From assembly GCA_946902985.2 (NCBI GenBank), contig OX336388.2, positions 124,597,894 through 124,661,893 of the forward strand: a stretch of 64,000 nucleotides of DNA. The letters are read 5' to 3'. Each line of letters begins with the position of its first letter. Positions within the stretch are counted from its first letter, which is position 1. The DNA comes from Meconema thalassinum (Eukaryota; Arthropoda; Insecta; Orthoptera; Tettigoniidae). Positions 1 through 10,654 of this stretch are shown in pieces. A program made the position numbers and the translations under genes. Under the pieces are notes generated by a model that did not search any database, was not told the origin of the DNA, and saw only the letters and a list, made by a program, of their open reading frames with translations.

Positions 1-121
1 GAGTAGGGGAAGGTACTAGGCCAGACAGACGTACAGGTCAACAACAACAATCTACATCAGGGGCAGGTAGGCCTAATTTAAACGAATAACGGGTTGCAGT
101 GAGGTCAACAGACAGCCCGAA

Positions 122-1584
122 GTGATTGCAGTTCAATGTCCTAGGAATATTGAGTATTTAGGAGATTTTAATATAGATGTTAGAGAAGAACTGCTTTATG
201 ACCTAAATGGTGGAAATTTAGATAATGTTGAGAATGAGATTATGTCACCAGTAATTAAACTTAATATGTGGGGTAAAGAAGTTGATGTTTTATTGGACAG
301 TGGAAGCGAAAACTCTTGTATAAATTTAAGATTTTTGGAAGATGTAATGAGAGAAGGTATTCATGTTGATATAATTCCAGTTAAGTCCACTTTCATTGTC
401 ACAGCTGTAGGTAGTAGGTCTCAGAAAATATCTAAGCAAGTCGCAGTTCCAATTAACATTAGTGAGTTAGTTAAATTTCAGCCCTGTTTGGCAGTTCCAA
501 ATTTATTATATCCGGTGATTCTTGGTGCGGAACGGTTATCATTATATCAAGTTAAATTAGATTTTCATTTTGGCAGGATATGTTTATTTTGGCAGGATAA
601 AGAAGTTCAGGTTACGTATAAGGTGTCTAAGACTGACAAACAGATGAAAGTGTGTATGTTTGAGGAAGAAAGCAACGTGGTTGTGAGTGATGAGTTTCCT
701 GAAGTAAATGAGGTAGACCGCGGAGATGCTAGTGAGAGCAAAGTTTTTAAGGTGTGTCAGGTTGCAATGGAGTCTGAACTTGAGAGTAGGATCCATGATG
801 CATTGTCACAGTGTAAGCTGGATGATGAGCAAGGTCATCAGTTACATGAGGTATTAATAAAATATAAGGAAATTTTCAGCTCAAAACCCGGAGCAACACA
901 CTTATATGAGCATAGTTTTGTCGTTAAAGACACAAGTAGTTTCGTAGGGCCTAGGTATCCTGTCGCAACTAAAAATATGAAAGCCGTCGAAGAACAGATA
1001 GAATTAATGTTGGAAAACGACATAATTGAGCCTTCAGCTAGCCATTGTTTAAATCCATTAGTTGTAGTAGCCAAGAAAGACAATTCAGTGAGACTGTGCA
1101 TAGACGGCAGAATGTTAAATACTAGAGTCGAAAGCGACCAGCTGAGAACTGAAGCAGTGGAGGATTTAGTTCAACGTTTTCAGGGGCAGAAGTGGTTCTC
1201 GACAGTAGATTTTAGAAGTAGTTGCTCATCGTTAGTTAGGAAATTAGTTAGGACACTAGGTAGTTATTTCAGGTATGTATTGTTGACTCATGTGACGTTA
1301 TTCAGGCTAGCTAGTGTTTTGTTGAGAGGTAGGAAGTACATGGAAGTTTGTAGCGAAGTTTTGTTACGTAAGCCGTTGCCATCTTGTGCATTGGAAGGGA
1401 AAATGTCAAAGCTGTTTTTATTGTTTACTGGACCTTATGTCGTTTCGAAGAGGATAGGAAAAATGCCTACTTATTGAAAGATCAGGAAAATTGTGTCATT
1501 GGTACATATAACATTTTCAATCTGAGGAAATATCATAGAAAAGAGCAAGTGCTGCAAGAAGGGCAGACTGCCGTGTGTTTATAA
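122..1584 (+). pseudogene. Ty3/gypsy LTR-retrotransposon pol remnant (protease, truncated RT, integrase tail)
   Basis: The reading frame 122-1477 opens with a retropepsin-like domain: active-site DSG at about residues 59-61 inside VDVLLDSGSENS. The N-terminal part of a Ty3/gypsy reverse transcriptase follows. It includes the LNPLVVVAKKD / VRLCIDGRMLN stretch (residues 310-333) and the first catalytic Asp in STVDF (about 359-364). Directly after this the RT, RNase H and most of the integrase are missing. The frame joins the extreme C-terminal integrase region (KLFLLFTGPYVVSKRIGK, about 428-447). A frameshift near 1463 moves the last part of that domain into another frame, which runs to 1584. 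The copy is therefore internally deleted and frameshifted and cannot be active. gag is not visible in the first 121 bases. Family assignment rests on domain motifs and is firm; the clade within gypsy is not determined. Confidence 0.85.
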
Positions 1585-1951
1585 TTAGAGTCGTGTCGTG
1601 GCTCTAAGGAATTGGTGGAAGTGAGATAAATCACTTGTGTTGCGTGAAACAAGAAGCAATATATATTGTGTTCTGTTATTGTAAGGGACTACAAGAACAA
1701 ATGTAGCATGTAAATCCTGTATGACTGCACAGGACAATCAGAATGTTTATGTAACATTGCAAGAAGAGTGCAGATCAATCAAGGAAAATGAAAAGGGTAT
1801 AATCATTATGTATGTAATTTGAAGGGTCATATATGTATATTCAGTGTATTTCCTGTTAAGTTTTAAAGGGAAGATTTGTGATTTCATCATTCATTACATT
1901 CTTTATGAAACCATGGGGACGTTTTGTAACGTAATCTTGATTACGGTACAA

Positions 1952-1987
<36 letters not shown>

Positions 1988-2004
1988 TTTAAAGTCATTG
2001 TGTA

Positions 2005-2037
<33 letters not shown>

Positions 2038-2077
2038 GAAATATCAAAGTTATATCGTTTTATTCACCCATTAATAT
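1585..2077. other. AT-rich 3' untranslated part of the gypsy remnant with two (ATT)n microsatellites
   Basis: No coding signal. Two ATT-repeat tracts sit at about 1952-1985 and 2007-2035. The stretch lies between the integrase tail and a purine run at 2078-2089, so it is probably the 3' untranslated region of the element. Confidence 0.5.
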
Positions 2078-2089
2078 CAAGGGAGGGGC

Positions 2090-2697
2090 CATACCATATT
2101 CACGTCATTACCATAGTCATATATAATATTGTCAAGTGCTTAGATTAAGAAACAGGGTTTTTATAGAGGTCTAGGGCTGTTTTATTAGTTAAATTGTAAT
2201 GACAGGACGGGCATGGTTGGAAGAAGTTACGGACGGTGAAGCAACATATTGCAAGAAAATGTATTTCTGGAACGAAGCCACGCTGACTGGAGACAAGGGC
2301 TTGGAGAAAGTTTTCGGCGGAATATATAAATGCGCAACGAGAGGAATAGCGGGTTCTGAGTGGAATATTTGAAGTACGCGGGCCTGTATTCCCGCTCGGA
2401 GAAGTTTTAGCGTCGCTTGAGGACTGAGAAATGCTTTGCTATAATTGGTCTGATGGGTCGCGGGCAAATTTATGCCGCGAAACATCGGGACCATTCAGAG
2501 TGTATAAAAGCCCAGTGCGACTTCAGCACTGGCTATTCTATAGATTCTATTCTGTCATTCACATATTCGATCACGCACTCACTCACTGACTTTGTGAGTC
2601 GTAGACTCTGCCAGTCCCTCAGTAAGATGGGACTTAGTGAATTCAATTAGCCTGGTTTGTTCAAATTTGCTTACCATGGTGATCAAACTCAGAAACA

Positions 2698-2732
<35 letters not shown>

Positions 2733-3177
2733 CAACAACAACAACGAGAAGAAGAAAACATATGTTTTCAAAGGTCAATAAACGTGTGTTGGCGTAAGAT
2801 CTCAAATTAGACTGCAAGCAGACCAACGAGATGGACTTTGAACCACAAGGCACCAGGTATGTGGACCGAGTTATTATCAACACAGAAGATCAGCGCTAGC
2901 GAGAAGACAGTCAATATTGCCCCTCAATTAGGGAATATTAATGCACATATTGTACACAGCTCGAAACCTCAGATCAAATGTTAATAATTTTGTTGTAAAT
3001 AAACCAGTATTAGTTAAAATGTCTTGTTCATTGGGAGTTGAATATATAGGATAGTTGGAATGCAAAGAGTATCTCATAGAGCAAGTTTATTGCCCTACGC
3101 TCCGATGATAGATCTTGGCTCAAGGAAGGGAGCGGCCGTGGCTAAATAAAATTTTAATGTGTTATCTTTACGATAAC
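2090..3177 (+). mobile_element. Candidate LTR (TATA box, poly-A signals, primer-binding-site-like sequence just downstream)
   Basis: A polypurine-like run (AAGGGAGGGG, about 2079-2088) precedes this block. Inside are a TATA box (TATAAAAG, 2503-2510) and AATAAA hexamers near 2777 and 2997. At 3178 there is TGGCGCCCAG, which resembles the tRNA primer-binding site that follows a 5' LTR in many gypsy elements. A (AGC)n(AAC)n tract lies at 2698-2745. The exact LTR ends are not resolved and no second copy is in the window, so this is a candidate only. Primer-binding sequence after what should be a 3' LTR would need a tandem or recombined element. Confidence 0.4.
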
Positions 3178-3689
3178 TGGCGCCCAGTAAATCTAAATTA
3201 ATAAAGTGTATGTCGTCTGTCTAGACAGGCCAATGCTAAATAAGAACGATGAGGTGGTTTTAAGGAGTCTTGAGTGTAATATCTGTAGAAACGTTATAAA
3301 TGATCGCCCAACTTGTAGAGCGATATCCAACGACAAAGGTAGCCGTTACAGTATGTTTCAATTTTATTCGCTCGAGCAGTGGTTGTTTCGAACGTCACCA
3401 TAATTAATTTCATCATAATTATTAATAATTAAATAATAATGCAATTTTTCAAGTCTTCGTACTGCAGCTCGTTCACCAAGATTTTACTCGTATACATATC
3501 TTTCCTGTCACATGGCGACCCACAGTTTAACCCATAGGCTTTTAGTTTATATTTCCGTTTCTTTTACATACCGGTATTGCCACTACCGGAATTTCAACTA
3601 CCGTAAAACAGTCAAGTGAACAAGGAACTGTCCTTCATCCATTTTGCTGAACTATGATAAAATATTTGATGTAGTATAATGGTATGATT

Positions 3690-4780
3690 ATTACTATGTA
3701 TAACTTGTATAAAAGTTCAGTTTTATAATAGTACATTATGCAACGAGCCTATAATGGCTATAATTAAGACACGAGTATTTTATGTTTATGTTTATGTTTA
3801 TGTTCGACGATAATTATAACTTTATTATGTTTTAACATAAATATTCATAAATATCTGTTGAGTAGTGGCTACGCTGGCTAAAGTGCAGCATTAGGTCATG
3901 GGGCCAAGCTCTCTGCTGACTCGGTAGACGCGTGGGTTCGAGCCCCACCGTCGGCCGTCCTTGAAATGGTTTTCCGTGGTTTCCCCATTTTCAACACCAG
4001 GCAAATGCTGGGACGGTACCTTCTGACAGGCCACGGCCGCTTCCTTCCACATCCTTGCCCAGTTTCATTCACCGTCATTCATTTCATCTCTCATTAACTC
4101 CTCTCATGAGGTTGGCGTCAGGAAGGGCATCCGGCCGTAAAAACCATCGCCACAAAGACTTCCATCGCATCTCATCCCCGACCCCGTTGGAAAAAACGGG
4201 AATAATAAGGGGTAGACATACAATTCATAAATATCTGTTGAGAGTCAGCTACTTGAATTTTGTGATCGCAGAGCGAGCGTTGGGTATTATATCTCTGTCT
4301 TTCAAGATCTTTGAACGACCGACGCATGCGCTCTGTGTGCTAGCAATGCCATATGCAGGCCATATGTTTACATCTGCCGTCCCTCAGTAATATTGTCACC
4401 GGAGTCATTTGAAGACAATGCGCTGTGTAGAAATTAGTGTTGGTGATTTTAAGGTACAGTGCTATTTCTTGTCTCATATTCGCCAGTTTATTTACGTGAA
4501 CATATGGACGGTGCGTATTCCATGTCGGTAATTTATTATAGTTCGATGTTGTGTTTATGTCCGACATGTTGGATTTTGAGCGCATGCGCGAAGGTATCGT
4601 TACCTAATTGGTCAATGAACGAGCTCTGATTGGCTGGAGAAACTGTATCATAATGAAAATCAGTGTTATAATGACCAACATTATGATACAGTTTTCTGAC
4701 ACATATTAGTGAGGGTCGAACATAAAATATTTTATAAAATTTCTTTGACAAACTTCTTTGATAGTGTAATACCGGCCTTA
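3690..4780. repeat. Interspersed repeat family N, copy 1 (split by a SINE)
   Basis: Shares long similarity, in inverted orientation, with 44740-45290. Common landmarks are CATTATGCAACGAGCCTATA, the TATTCATAAATATCTGT segment, and a hairpin built on AAACTGTATCATAATG (4631-4699 here). The copy is interrupted by SINE A at 3863-4222. No protein is recognisable. A (TTATGT)n run is at 3779-3804. Confidence 0.55.
3863..4222 (+). mobile_element. tRNA-derived SINE, family A
   Basis: A tRNA-like head shows an A-box-like segment (GTAGTGGCTACGCTGGCTAA) and a B-box (GGGTTCGAGCCCCACC). The body is conserved with copies at 36198-36511 and 51258-51512. The insertion is flanked by an exact 20-bp TSD, ATTCATAAATATCTGTTGAG, at 3843-3862 and 4223-4242. 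This proves retroposition into repeat N. Confidence 0.9.
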
Positions 4781-4869
4781 GACATTCAGACTGCTATTAT
4801 CTTAGATTTATATTTACTCATAATTAACTATTTATTTTTACCTAATGTCAATATTTACTGCAGTATATT

Positions 4870-4915
4870 GAAACCGCAGCGGTTTCGGTCACATTGTGAC
4901 CTTCTTCAGCGTGTA
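4870..4915 (-). ncRNA. Hammerhead-like ribozyme motif (variant core)
   Basis: On the - strand the core reads CTGAAGA, then a stem GGTCACA/TGTGACC, then GAAAC. This is the hammerhead order (CUGANGA, stem II, GAAA). The usual U at the fourth core position is A, and stems I and III are not clearly defined, so activity is uncertain. Confidence 0.35.
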
Positions 4916-4925
4916 TATGATGTGA

Positions 4926-4969
4926 GTAACTGAGTAGTACCATACCAAAAGTTCACAGAGTAAAATTTC

Positions 4970-5001
<32 letters not shown>

Positions 5002-5292
5002 AAACAGATCGTTTACAATAATTTTGTTAATAAAGCCTTTAAAAAAATCTTTAAAAACAGCGTAGAAATGAGGAGATGTGTAAGTCTGTAAGTAAAAATG
5101 ATACTTGATGTTTATTCGCCTAACTTATTCAACATACAGTACATATTCTCACATACACATCATCTCATTTCTACGCTGTTTTTCAAGAATTTGTTTATAC
5201 TTTATTATCAAAATTATTGTAACAGATTTAAATTATTTATTTATTATTTTATTCTGTGAACTTTTAGTATGGTACTACTCAGTTCATCACCA
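4926..5292. repeat. Foldback element with ~38-bp terminal inverted repeats
   Basis: The left end (from about 4929, CTGAGTAGTACCATACC...) is matched in reverse complement by the right end (to about 5289, ...GGTACTACTCAG). An inner pair, AACAGCGTAGAAATGAG and CTCATTTCTACGCTGTT, is also inverted. An (AAC)n tract is inside. No transposase is encoded. Confidence 0.7.
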
Positions 5293-5800
5293 TTAGGGGG
5301 CGGATTTCTCTGACAAGTCATATTTTTCCCCTTAACATTATATCTTATCGTCTTTTATTTTCAACACGTTTCCAAACATGATAATCAAAATCAAACAGGT
5401 TTTATTGGGCATATAAATGCATATTTAGGCGTTCTTAAAGTTTTATGGCACATTTTGAACAAAATATCATAAACGGCATATTTTGGTAATTTTCATTTGA
5501 ATTTCGTTTTATACAAATCAGAATAAGCTCTAGAAATTATTGTTCAGGATAGACTGGAATATACTACTGAAGAACTATTCTAAAGTAGTTTATGGAATGT
5601 TTCTAACAGGTAGGAGCTATTGTTTGCTAGCTGGGTCAATTCCTGGAAACCGGGCTTTGTTTACACGGAAGCAGAGGTAATTCCGCAGTTATTTGTCATC
5701 GTTCTTATCTCTCTCCTTCGTCCATCTCCCTTCCACCTTCAACACACTGAATGACCTAGGTCACTCATTAGGGAGCTTCATTCATTCTGTTCCTTTCAAT
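5293..5800. other. Unassigned sequence upstream of the hAT-like fragment
   Basis: AT-rich, no recognisable coding or structural element. It may be the 5' flank of the hAT-like element whose N-terminus begins at 5801, but no terminal inverted repeat was identified. Confidence 0.3.
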
Positions 5801-5992
5801 ATGCCTAAAACGAAAGTCTCAATTTGTGGGAAGTTGCGAAGTTTTGTTCGCGAGTTCGGTGAAAACATATTCAGTACGAATGGAGTGATATTATTATGTC
5901 AATTGTGTGAGGTAAAAGTTACTGCCGAAAAACGCTTCTCTGTGTTACAACACTGTAATACTGCAAAACATAAGAATATTTATCTACCCATC
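5801..5992 (+). pseudogene. hAT/CGGBP1-like N-terminal BED-type zinc-finger fragment
   Basis: The Met at 5801 opens MPKTKVSICGKLRSFVREFG, followed by a two-Cys plus His/His zinc finger (LLCQLCEVKV ... LQHCNTAKH). This pattern is known from the N-terminus of hAT transposases related to CGGBP1. After about 58 residues the frame runs into LINE H sequence (from about 5984) and stops, so only the DNA-binding end survives. The hAT dimerisation tail at 31,858 could be of the same broad family, but nothing ties the two loci together. Confidence 0.65.
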
Positions 5993-6124
5993 TGATCTTC
6001 ACCATTTTCATGTAACACCACATTTCAAATGCTACTATTCTCCTCTTTTCTGCTGCGGAAACATTACAAGTTTCACTTCCATAGAGCGTCACGTTCCAAA
6101 AGTAATCTTACAAACTAAGAATAA
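5984..6124 (-). mobile_element. Non-LTR retrotransposon H, short RT fragment
   Basis: The - strand matches the C-terminal RT region of LINE family H (compare 6640-7225 and 11565-12445), around the FEMWCYRRM stretch. It is cut on the right by SINE D inserted with an exact 15-bp TSD. Confidence 0.65.
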
Positions 6125-6435
6125 AAATCTAACAAAACCCCTTGGCGCTACAGCACATGAAGGGCCTAGACCCACCAAGCTACCGCTGTCCAGCCATTTG
6201 GCCAGCAGCTTATGAGGTAACGCGTGGTTAGCGCGTCGGGTCCCCTCAGCCGTTAATCTTGGTCGCCGTGACCGGGGTGCTACCTGTCAGACAGCTACTC
6301 AATTGTCCTCGCGAGACTGAGTGCATCCTGTTGCAGCCCTCACGTCAGTTTCTAAAATCCCGGACGGAGCCGCGAAACCAACCCGTGGCCTACGGGTGTG
6401 AGGCAGGAGCTCTAACCCAACACCTCGGGCCCGGC
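6125..6435 (-). mobile_element. tRNA-derived SINE, family D
   Basis: - strand copy of the SINE seen at 20008-20316. The TSD ACAAACTAAGAATAA is exact at 6110-6124 and 6436-6450. The tRNA-like head is somewhat eroded, for example GCCCGAGGTGTTGGG in place of GTGGTGTTGGGGTAGC. Confidence 0.88.
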
Positions 6436-6639
6436 ACAAACTAAGAATAAGTATCTCTAATTTATGAAAATCATACAGTTGTAAGAAATTTTGGTAATTA
6501 CACACGCAAAAATTAAATACTTCGAAAAATATTAAAAGGCTGGAGAAATTTAGACTAATGAATAAGCATGAAAATGTATTGAAGATTGCTAGACGAAAGA
6601 ATACGTTTGAAAACTGTACAAAAAATAAATAATTGTGAG

Positions 6640-7225
6640 TAGCCCTTGTTGTTTGAGTCTTCAGTCTTTTGACTGGTTTGATGCAGCTGCCCATGCCTCC
6701 CTGTACTGAGCTAATCGTTTCATCTCTAAATAGCTACCACACCCTAGATCCGAGGCAATCTGTTCAACATATTCTAACCTTGATCTATCCCTACAGTTCT
6801 TGTCCTCGACCCTTCCTTCCATAACTAAGCTTGCTATTCCTGGGTGTATTAATGTGTCCTACCAACCTATCTCTTCTCTTCATTAGCAGTCGCCAGAAAC
6901 ATCTCTCCTCTCCCACTTGTTTTAATACCTCTTTATTTGTAACCCTATCTACCCATCTGATATTTATCATTCTCCTGATACACCACATTTCAAACGCTTC
7001 AATTCTCCTCTTCTCTGCTGCACCAATAGTCCAAGTTTCACTTCCATAGAGCGCTGTGCTCCAGACAAAGGCTTTCAAAAATGACTTCCTAAAACCTAAA
7101 TCTATATTAGATGTCAACAGATTCCTTTTCTGTAGAAATGCTTTCCTTGCCTGTGCTAACCGAATTTTTACATCCTCTTTGCTTCGTCCATCACTGGTTA
7201 TTTTGCTTCCTAAGTAACAGAAATC
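6640..7225 (-). pseudogene. Non-LTR retrotransposon H, C-terminal RT region
   Basis: The - strand frame 7117-6791 encodes the post-palm region typical of endonuclease/reverse-transcriptase LINEs: FVWSTALYGSETWT, RRIEAFEMWCIRRM, RWVDRVTN and RLLMKRRDRLVGH. It is 5'-truncated (sequence starts near 7225) and keeps the 3' end (GTTTGAGTCTTCAGTC on the + strand at about 6651). Further copies lie at 11565-12445 and 35575-36140. Confidence 0.85.
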
Positions 7226-8108
7226 TTAAAATTGTGAAAATGAAAACAAAAAAGTGTGGTGATTTATTTTTATTTTTTTATTGTGTATTACTGTATAATT
7301 ATCAAAATTTCCTTCAAATGTATGATTGTTATAAATTAGCACAGAATAGCTAAGTCTACAAACTGAGTAACGTCATATGGTTTCGTATGAATACTGAACA
7401 GGACTTTCGGAAATGTATGTCCTCAAAAGTTTGTTAAGTCTATTATTTTTTAACGCATTCTTTAAAACTAATTGTTGATATTTATAAAAATGGGTGTGCA
7501 ATTCGGCACAGCTATGCTCATTTGTCACAATTGCTTACTTGTGAGCGCTCAAAAAGGAATCGATACCGTATTAAAGAAATAGTATACAGTATATGATATT
7601 TCCGGCATTTTCCTTCAGTATCTCAGTATGAAGAAACCCCATTACTTTGATTTATTACTTTCAATTTCATAGACTGCGTGGCAAAGGCATTTTATTTATA
7701 CGTTATGAGAGGAGAAGATCAGGCCGGTAGATAGGGGAAAGGAGGAATTTTACTTTCCATTAAGGGTCCTCCTCTCGAAATAAGCAATGGACTATGCCTC
7801 GCATCCGGCCAAACTGTGATTTATGACGATCTCCTTAAAGCTTAGACAAAGGCACAGAGCAGGTAGTTCACCAAAAATCACAGTAGGGTATCACAAGATG
7901 GCACTTGCAGATTTATGGACTAAAACAAGGCGGCTGTGGTGAGAGTTAAGGCCAATGCCCTTAACGGAGAGTGCTCCGTTATAGCATTCCTGCTGACCTA
8001 TTTACCTGCATTCGAGTTATCAGTGTGCTCTCACGCTTAGCGCCAAGACACCGCGGCTGAGCACGTAGCCGAGTCGCCAGCTGACCAGCTCCGGGTAACA
8101 CGTGGCCG
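7226..8108. other. Unassigned intergenic sequence
   Basis: No gene, RNA or repeat recognised. 7226-7700 is AT-rich. 7710-8105 is more balanced but has no sustained reading frame. Confidence 0.4.
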
Positions 8109-8484
8109 TATTTATTTATTCATTTATTTATTTATTTATTTATTTTATTAGCGTATGGCTTTTATGCCGGGAGTGTCCAAGGACATGTTCGGCGCGCCAG
8201 AGTTTGTAGCTGCTTCTACGCGGACACCCATGGGATGAGCTACAAGTTCCGTTCAATTTCAAGTAGTTCCAACTTTCGCTACCAGATGTCACTGACACCT
8301 AGTGGTGAACGTTACCGTATTATTATTACTAGATACAGCGGCTTGATATCTGGTGGCGAAAGTTGGAACTACTTGAAATTGAACGGAACTTGTAGCTCAC
8401 CCTAAGGGTGTCCGCTGGAAGCAGCTACAGACTCAGGCGAGCCCAACATGTCCTCGGACACTCCCGGCACTAAAAGCCATACGA

Positions 8485-8515
<31 letters not shown>

Positions 8516-8517
8516 AT
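8109..8517. repeat. Large palindrome made of two inverted SINE B-type 3' tails
   Basis: The left arm (about 8109-8288) and right arm (about 8345-8517) are reverse complements. Each carries AAAGTTGGAACTACTTG, GAACTTGTAGCTCAC, GGTGTCCGC and ACATGTCC(T)CGGACACTCC, and each ends in (TTTA)n/(AAAT)n. The same tail is found once, in a full SINE, at 10655-11085. The loop is about 56 bp. Confidence 0.85.
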
Positions 8518-8521
8518 GTTA

Positions 8522-8705
8522 CTAGATAACCCGTGCTGCTCGGGATTGGAAGATATAACTTTCATTATGAGTAACCTAACTCATTTACTACTCTGGTTTA
8601 GAGTTTTCCACTAAAATAATAATGGTTATCTACACCTGATGAACTGATACTCGAAGAGATACAGAAGACAATCTAAAGTTAGGCAATACAAATTTCATAA
8701 CACGC
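8522..8705 (-). mobile_element. Helitron-like 3' end (fragment)
   Basis: Read on the - strand the boundary is a hairpin CCCG-AGCAGCA-CGGG, then TTAT, then CTAG followed by T. This fits the hairpin-plus-CTRR terminus and A/T target of Helitrons. No RepHel protein is present and the 5' limit is unknown. Confidence 0.4.
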
Positions 8706-8725
8706 CTTAACGAGCGTAGTTACTA

Positions 8726-8927
8726 AAGGAAAGGAAGGAAGGAAGATTGTAGTTTTACGTGACCGTGAATCTTGTGATTATGAGCCACGGGACCTCCTTT
8801 TAACGTGGAATCCGAACCACAGGACATGGCATTTCACTTCGAAAATCTCACATGCATTGACCGGGAATCGAACCCGGACCGCCTTGGTGAGAGGCATACA
8901 GCTAGACCGCTGAGCCACCACGCCCCT
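8726..8927 (-). mobile_element. tRNA-derived SINE, family L
   Basis: On the - strand the element opens with a tRNA-like head (GGGGCGTGGTGGCTCAGCGG; B-box GGGTTCGATTCCC) and ends in CTTCCTTCCTTTCC. The TSD AGCGTAGTTACTA is exact at 8713-8725 and 8928-8940. A truncated copy lies at 17449-17599. Confidence 0.9.
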
Positions 8928-8954
8928 AGCGTAGTTACTACTGTCGGTTTACAT

Positions 8955-8992
8955 AATAATAATAATAATATATATATATATATATATATATA
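8955..8992. repeat. (AAT)n(AT)n microsatellite
   Basis: Simple repeat, about 38 bp. Confidence 0.9.
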
Positions 8993-9529
8993 AATATGCA
9001 TAGACCTAGTCAAGGCGGCTTAACTGTTACATCAAGCACAGAGGAAATGCTGTATTCACAGCCTGTCCATAGGCTGAGAGATGGCATCCCCATTATTGGA
9101 CTTACTTTATTCAGGCTAGCAACCCGTTGGAAGGACATTTTCATTGCTTTCAAGTCTTGTAAAAGAAAAAAAAAAGAAAAAAAAAACGGACGGATTCTAC
9201 AGTTGACGAACTTGGCGATAGGACATCCGATGATGAGATGGAGGGAAAGTGCAAGACCGTAACGCGACATTTGGCCCAATACTTGGCAGGAAAATGATGA
9301 TGATAATTATATAGGAGTATATATTTATTCGTTACGGCCAACTATGGACCACGTTTGACAGTTTTTACATTATTTTTGTCTTCACTCTCTGCCAATATCT
9401 CTTAATCCTCTCTCCCACTTCCTTCTTCTGTTCCTCCGTGTTAAGATCTTCCTTTCCTCACTGGCAAATCCCCTGTCTCCTAGATACCTGTAAACTCCTT
9501 AACTAGTTGTCTAATAATAATAATAATAA
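8993..9529. other. Unassigned; probable eroded LINE debris
   Basis: A poly-A-like run is at 9164-9186. The - strand of 9395-9470 gives a short KK/RR-rich peptide resembling LINE C-terminal ends, but it is too short to assign. An (AAT)n tract is at 9512-9533. Confidence 0.3.
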
Positions 9530-9905
9530 TAATATTTTTGGACGTATTTACAGAATAGATGATTCCAGATTAACAAAAAGGATATCCAAATACCTTGGGA
9601 GAAAAGGTCAACGACTAATTGGATTCAAGAGGTAAAGAAAGAAAGATTTAGAAAGAAATAATACAAGAGAAGAAAACTCTGTGGACAGAGAGATTTTTTC
9701 GAAAGAAGGTGTTAAGTATGGAAGGATTCCAGGGAAGAGTGGAAAGAAAACCTGGGGTGAAGCGGTCTGAGGACAGAAAGAAGCAGCATAGTCTAAGAAT
9801 GAAGAAATATTGGGAAGAGAGAAAACAGCAAAGAGTGAAGAATTGGAATTGGCGCTTGGTCCATAGCAGGCCTCATCGGATATAATAACAATAATAATAA
9901 TAACT
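9530..9905 (+). pseudogene. Non-LTR retrotransposon 3' end (second LINE type)
   Basis: Reading + strand frames with frameshifts gives RIYRIDDSRLTKRI, then a basic tail with WSEDRKKQHSLRMKKYWEER-type wording, which is the usual end of endonuclease/RT LINE proteins. It ends in an (ATAATA)n tail at 9885-9905, as LINE 3' ends often do. Confidence 0.55.
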
Positions 9906-9974
9906 TATCGCAAAGAAAGTAAATATTTAGGGCATGCGAACCCGTGGACATCAGTTTCGCGTACTTGGGTAAAC

Positions 9975-10172
9975 ATGTGGAATTAGTGTATTTGTAATTG
10001 AGGAGAGGATTGGGGAGGAGACGGCCGTGGCCTGAAGTCAGGAATTATCCCGGCATTTGCCTTGATTAGAAGTGGAGGAAACCAAGGAAACCCACTTCTG
10101 GAATCACCGAGATGGGAATCGAACCCGAACCTCTGGGGCGACAGCCAAGAATGCTATCACTACACCAGAAAG
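9975..10172 (-). mobile_element. tRNA-derived SINE, family C
   Basis: On the - strand it has a tRNA-like head with a B-box GGTTCGGGTTCGATTCCC-like segment at about 10105-10125, then the body with CAAATGCCGGGATAATTCC. The full family layout is best seen at 14721-15084. Confidence 0.7.
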
Positions 10173-10189
10173 TGGTAAGTAATTATAAT

Positions 10190-10360
10190 TATTGAGGGTC
10201 TAATATTGGGATGAAGGCCTCGGGACTTGAAATAAGGAACCATCTCGGAATTTACTTGGAGTGAGTTTGAAAAACCACACTGAAGATGGTGGACTATCAG
10301 CGCCGGGATTCGAATCAGAGATCTCCGAATCCAAGCTACTAAGTCCAGACATGCAACGCT
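10190..10360 (-). mobile_element. SINE C-related copy, diverged
   Basis: Shares TAAGGAACCATCTCGGAATTT, a core of family C, and GATTCGAATC at the B-box position. It is closest to the split copy around 28988-29805. Confidence 0.5.
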
Positions 10361-10654
10361 GGTGAGAAAAGAAGCTAATCTCGTCCTGGAAGCTTTGATT
10401 GGGGGCCAGCTATCTAGAATGTTCATCAACACACCTTTCTCCCCGATACATAATAGGGGTGCGGACGCATTGTTCGAAGTCTATCAACACTAGAAAGTAA
10501 CGTTCAGTTATGTCGTAATGAAGCGCAAAGAAAACGTTTATATCATAAAGATTAACGAGCGGCCCGGAGTCCTCGAAGAATACTAGTCTTTCAAGTCATA
10601 AACCAGGAACCGTAAGCTGTCACCCCCAGTTGTGTAACAAGGATTTACTTCTGG

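Noticed and set aside
3206..3403. 66-codon + frame with several cysteines
   Set aside because: No domain recognised and no splice or promoter context; length is within chance.
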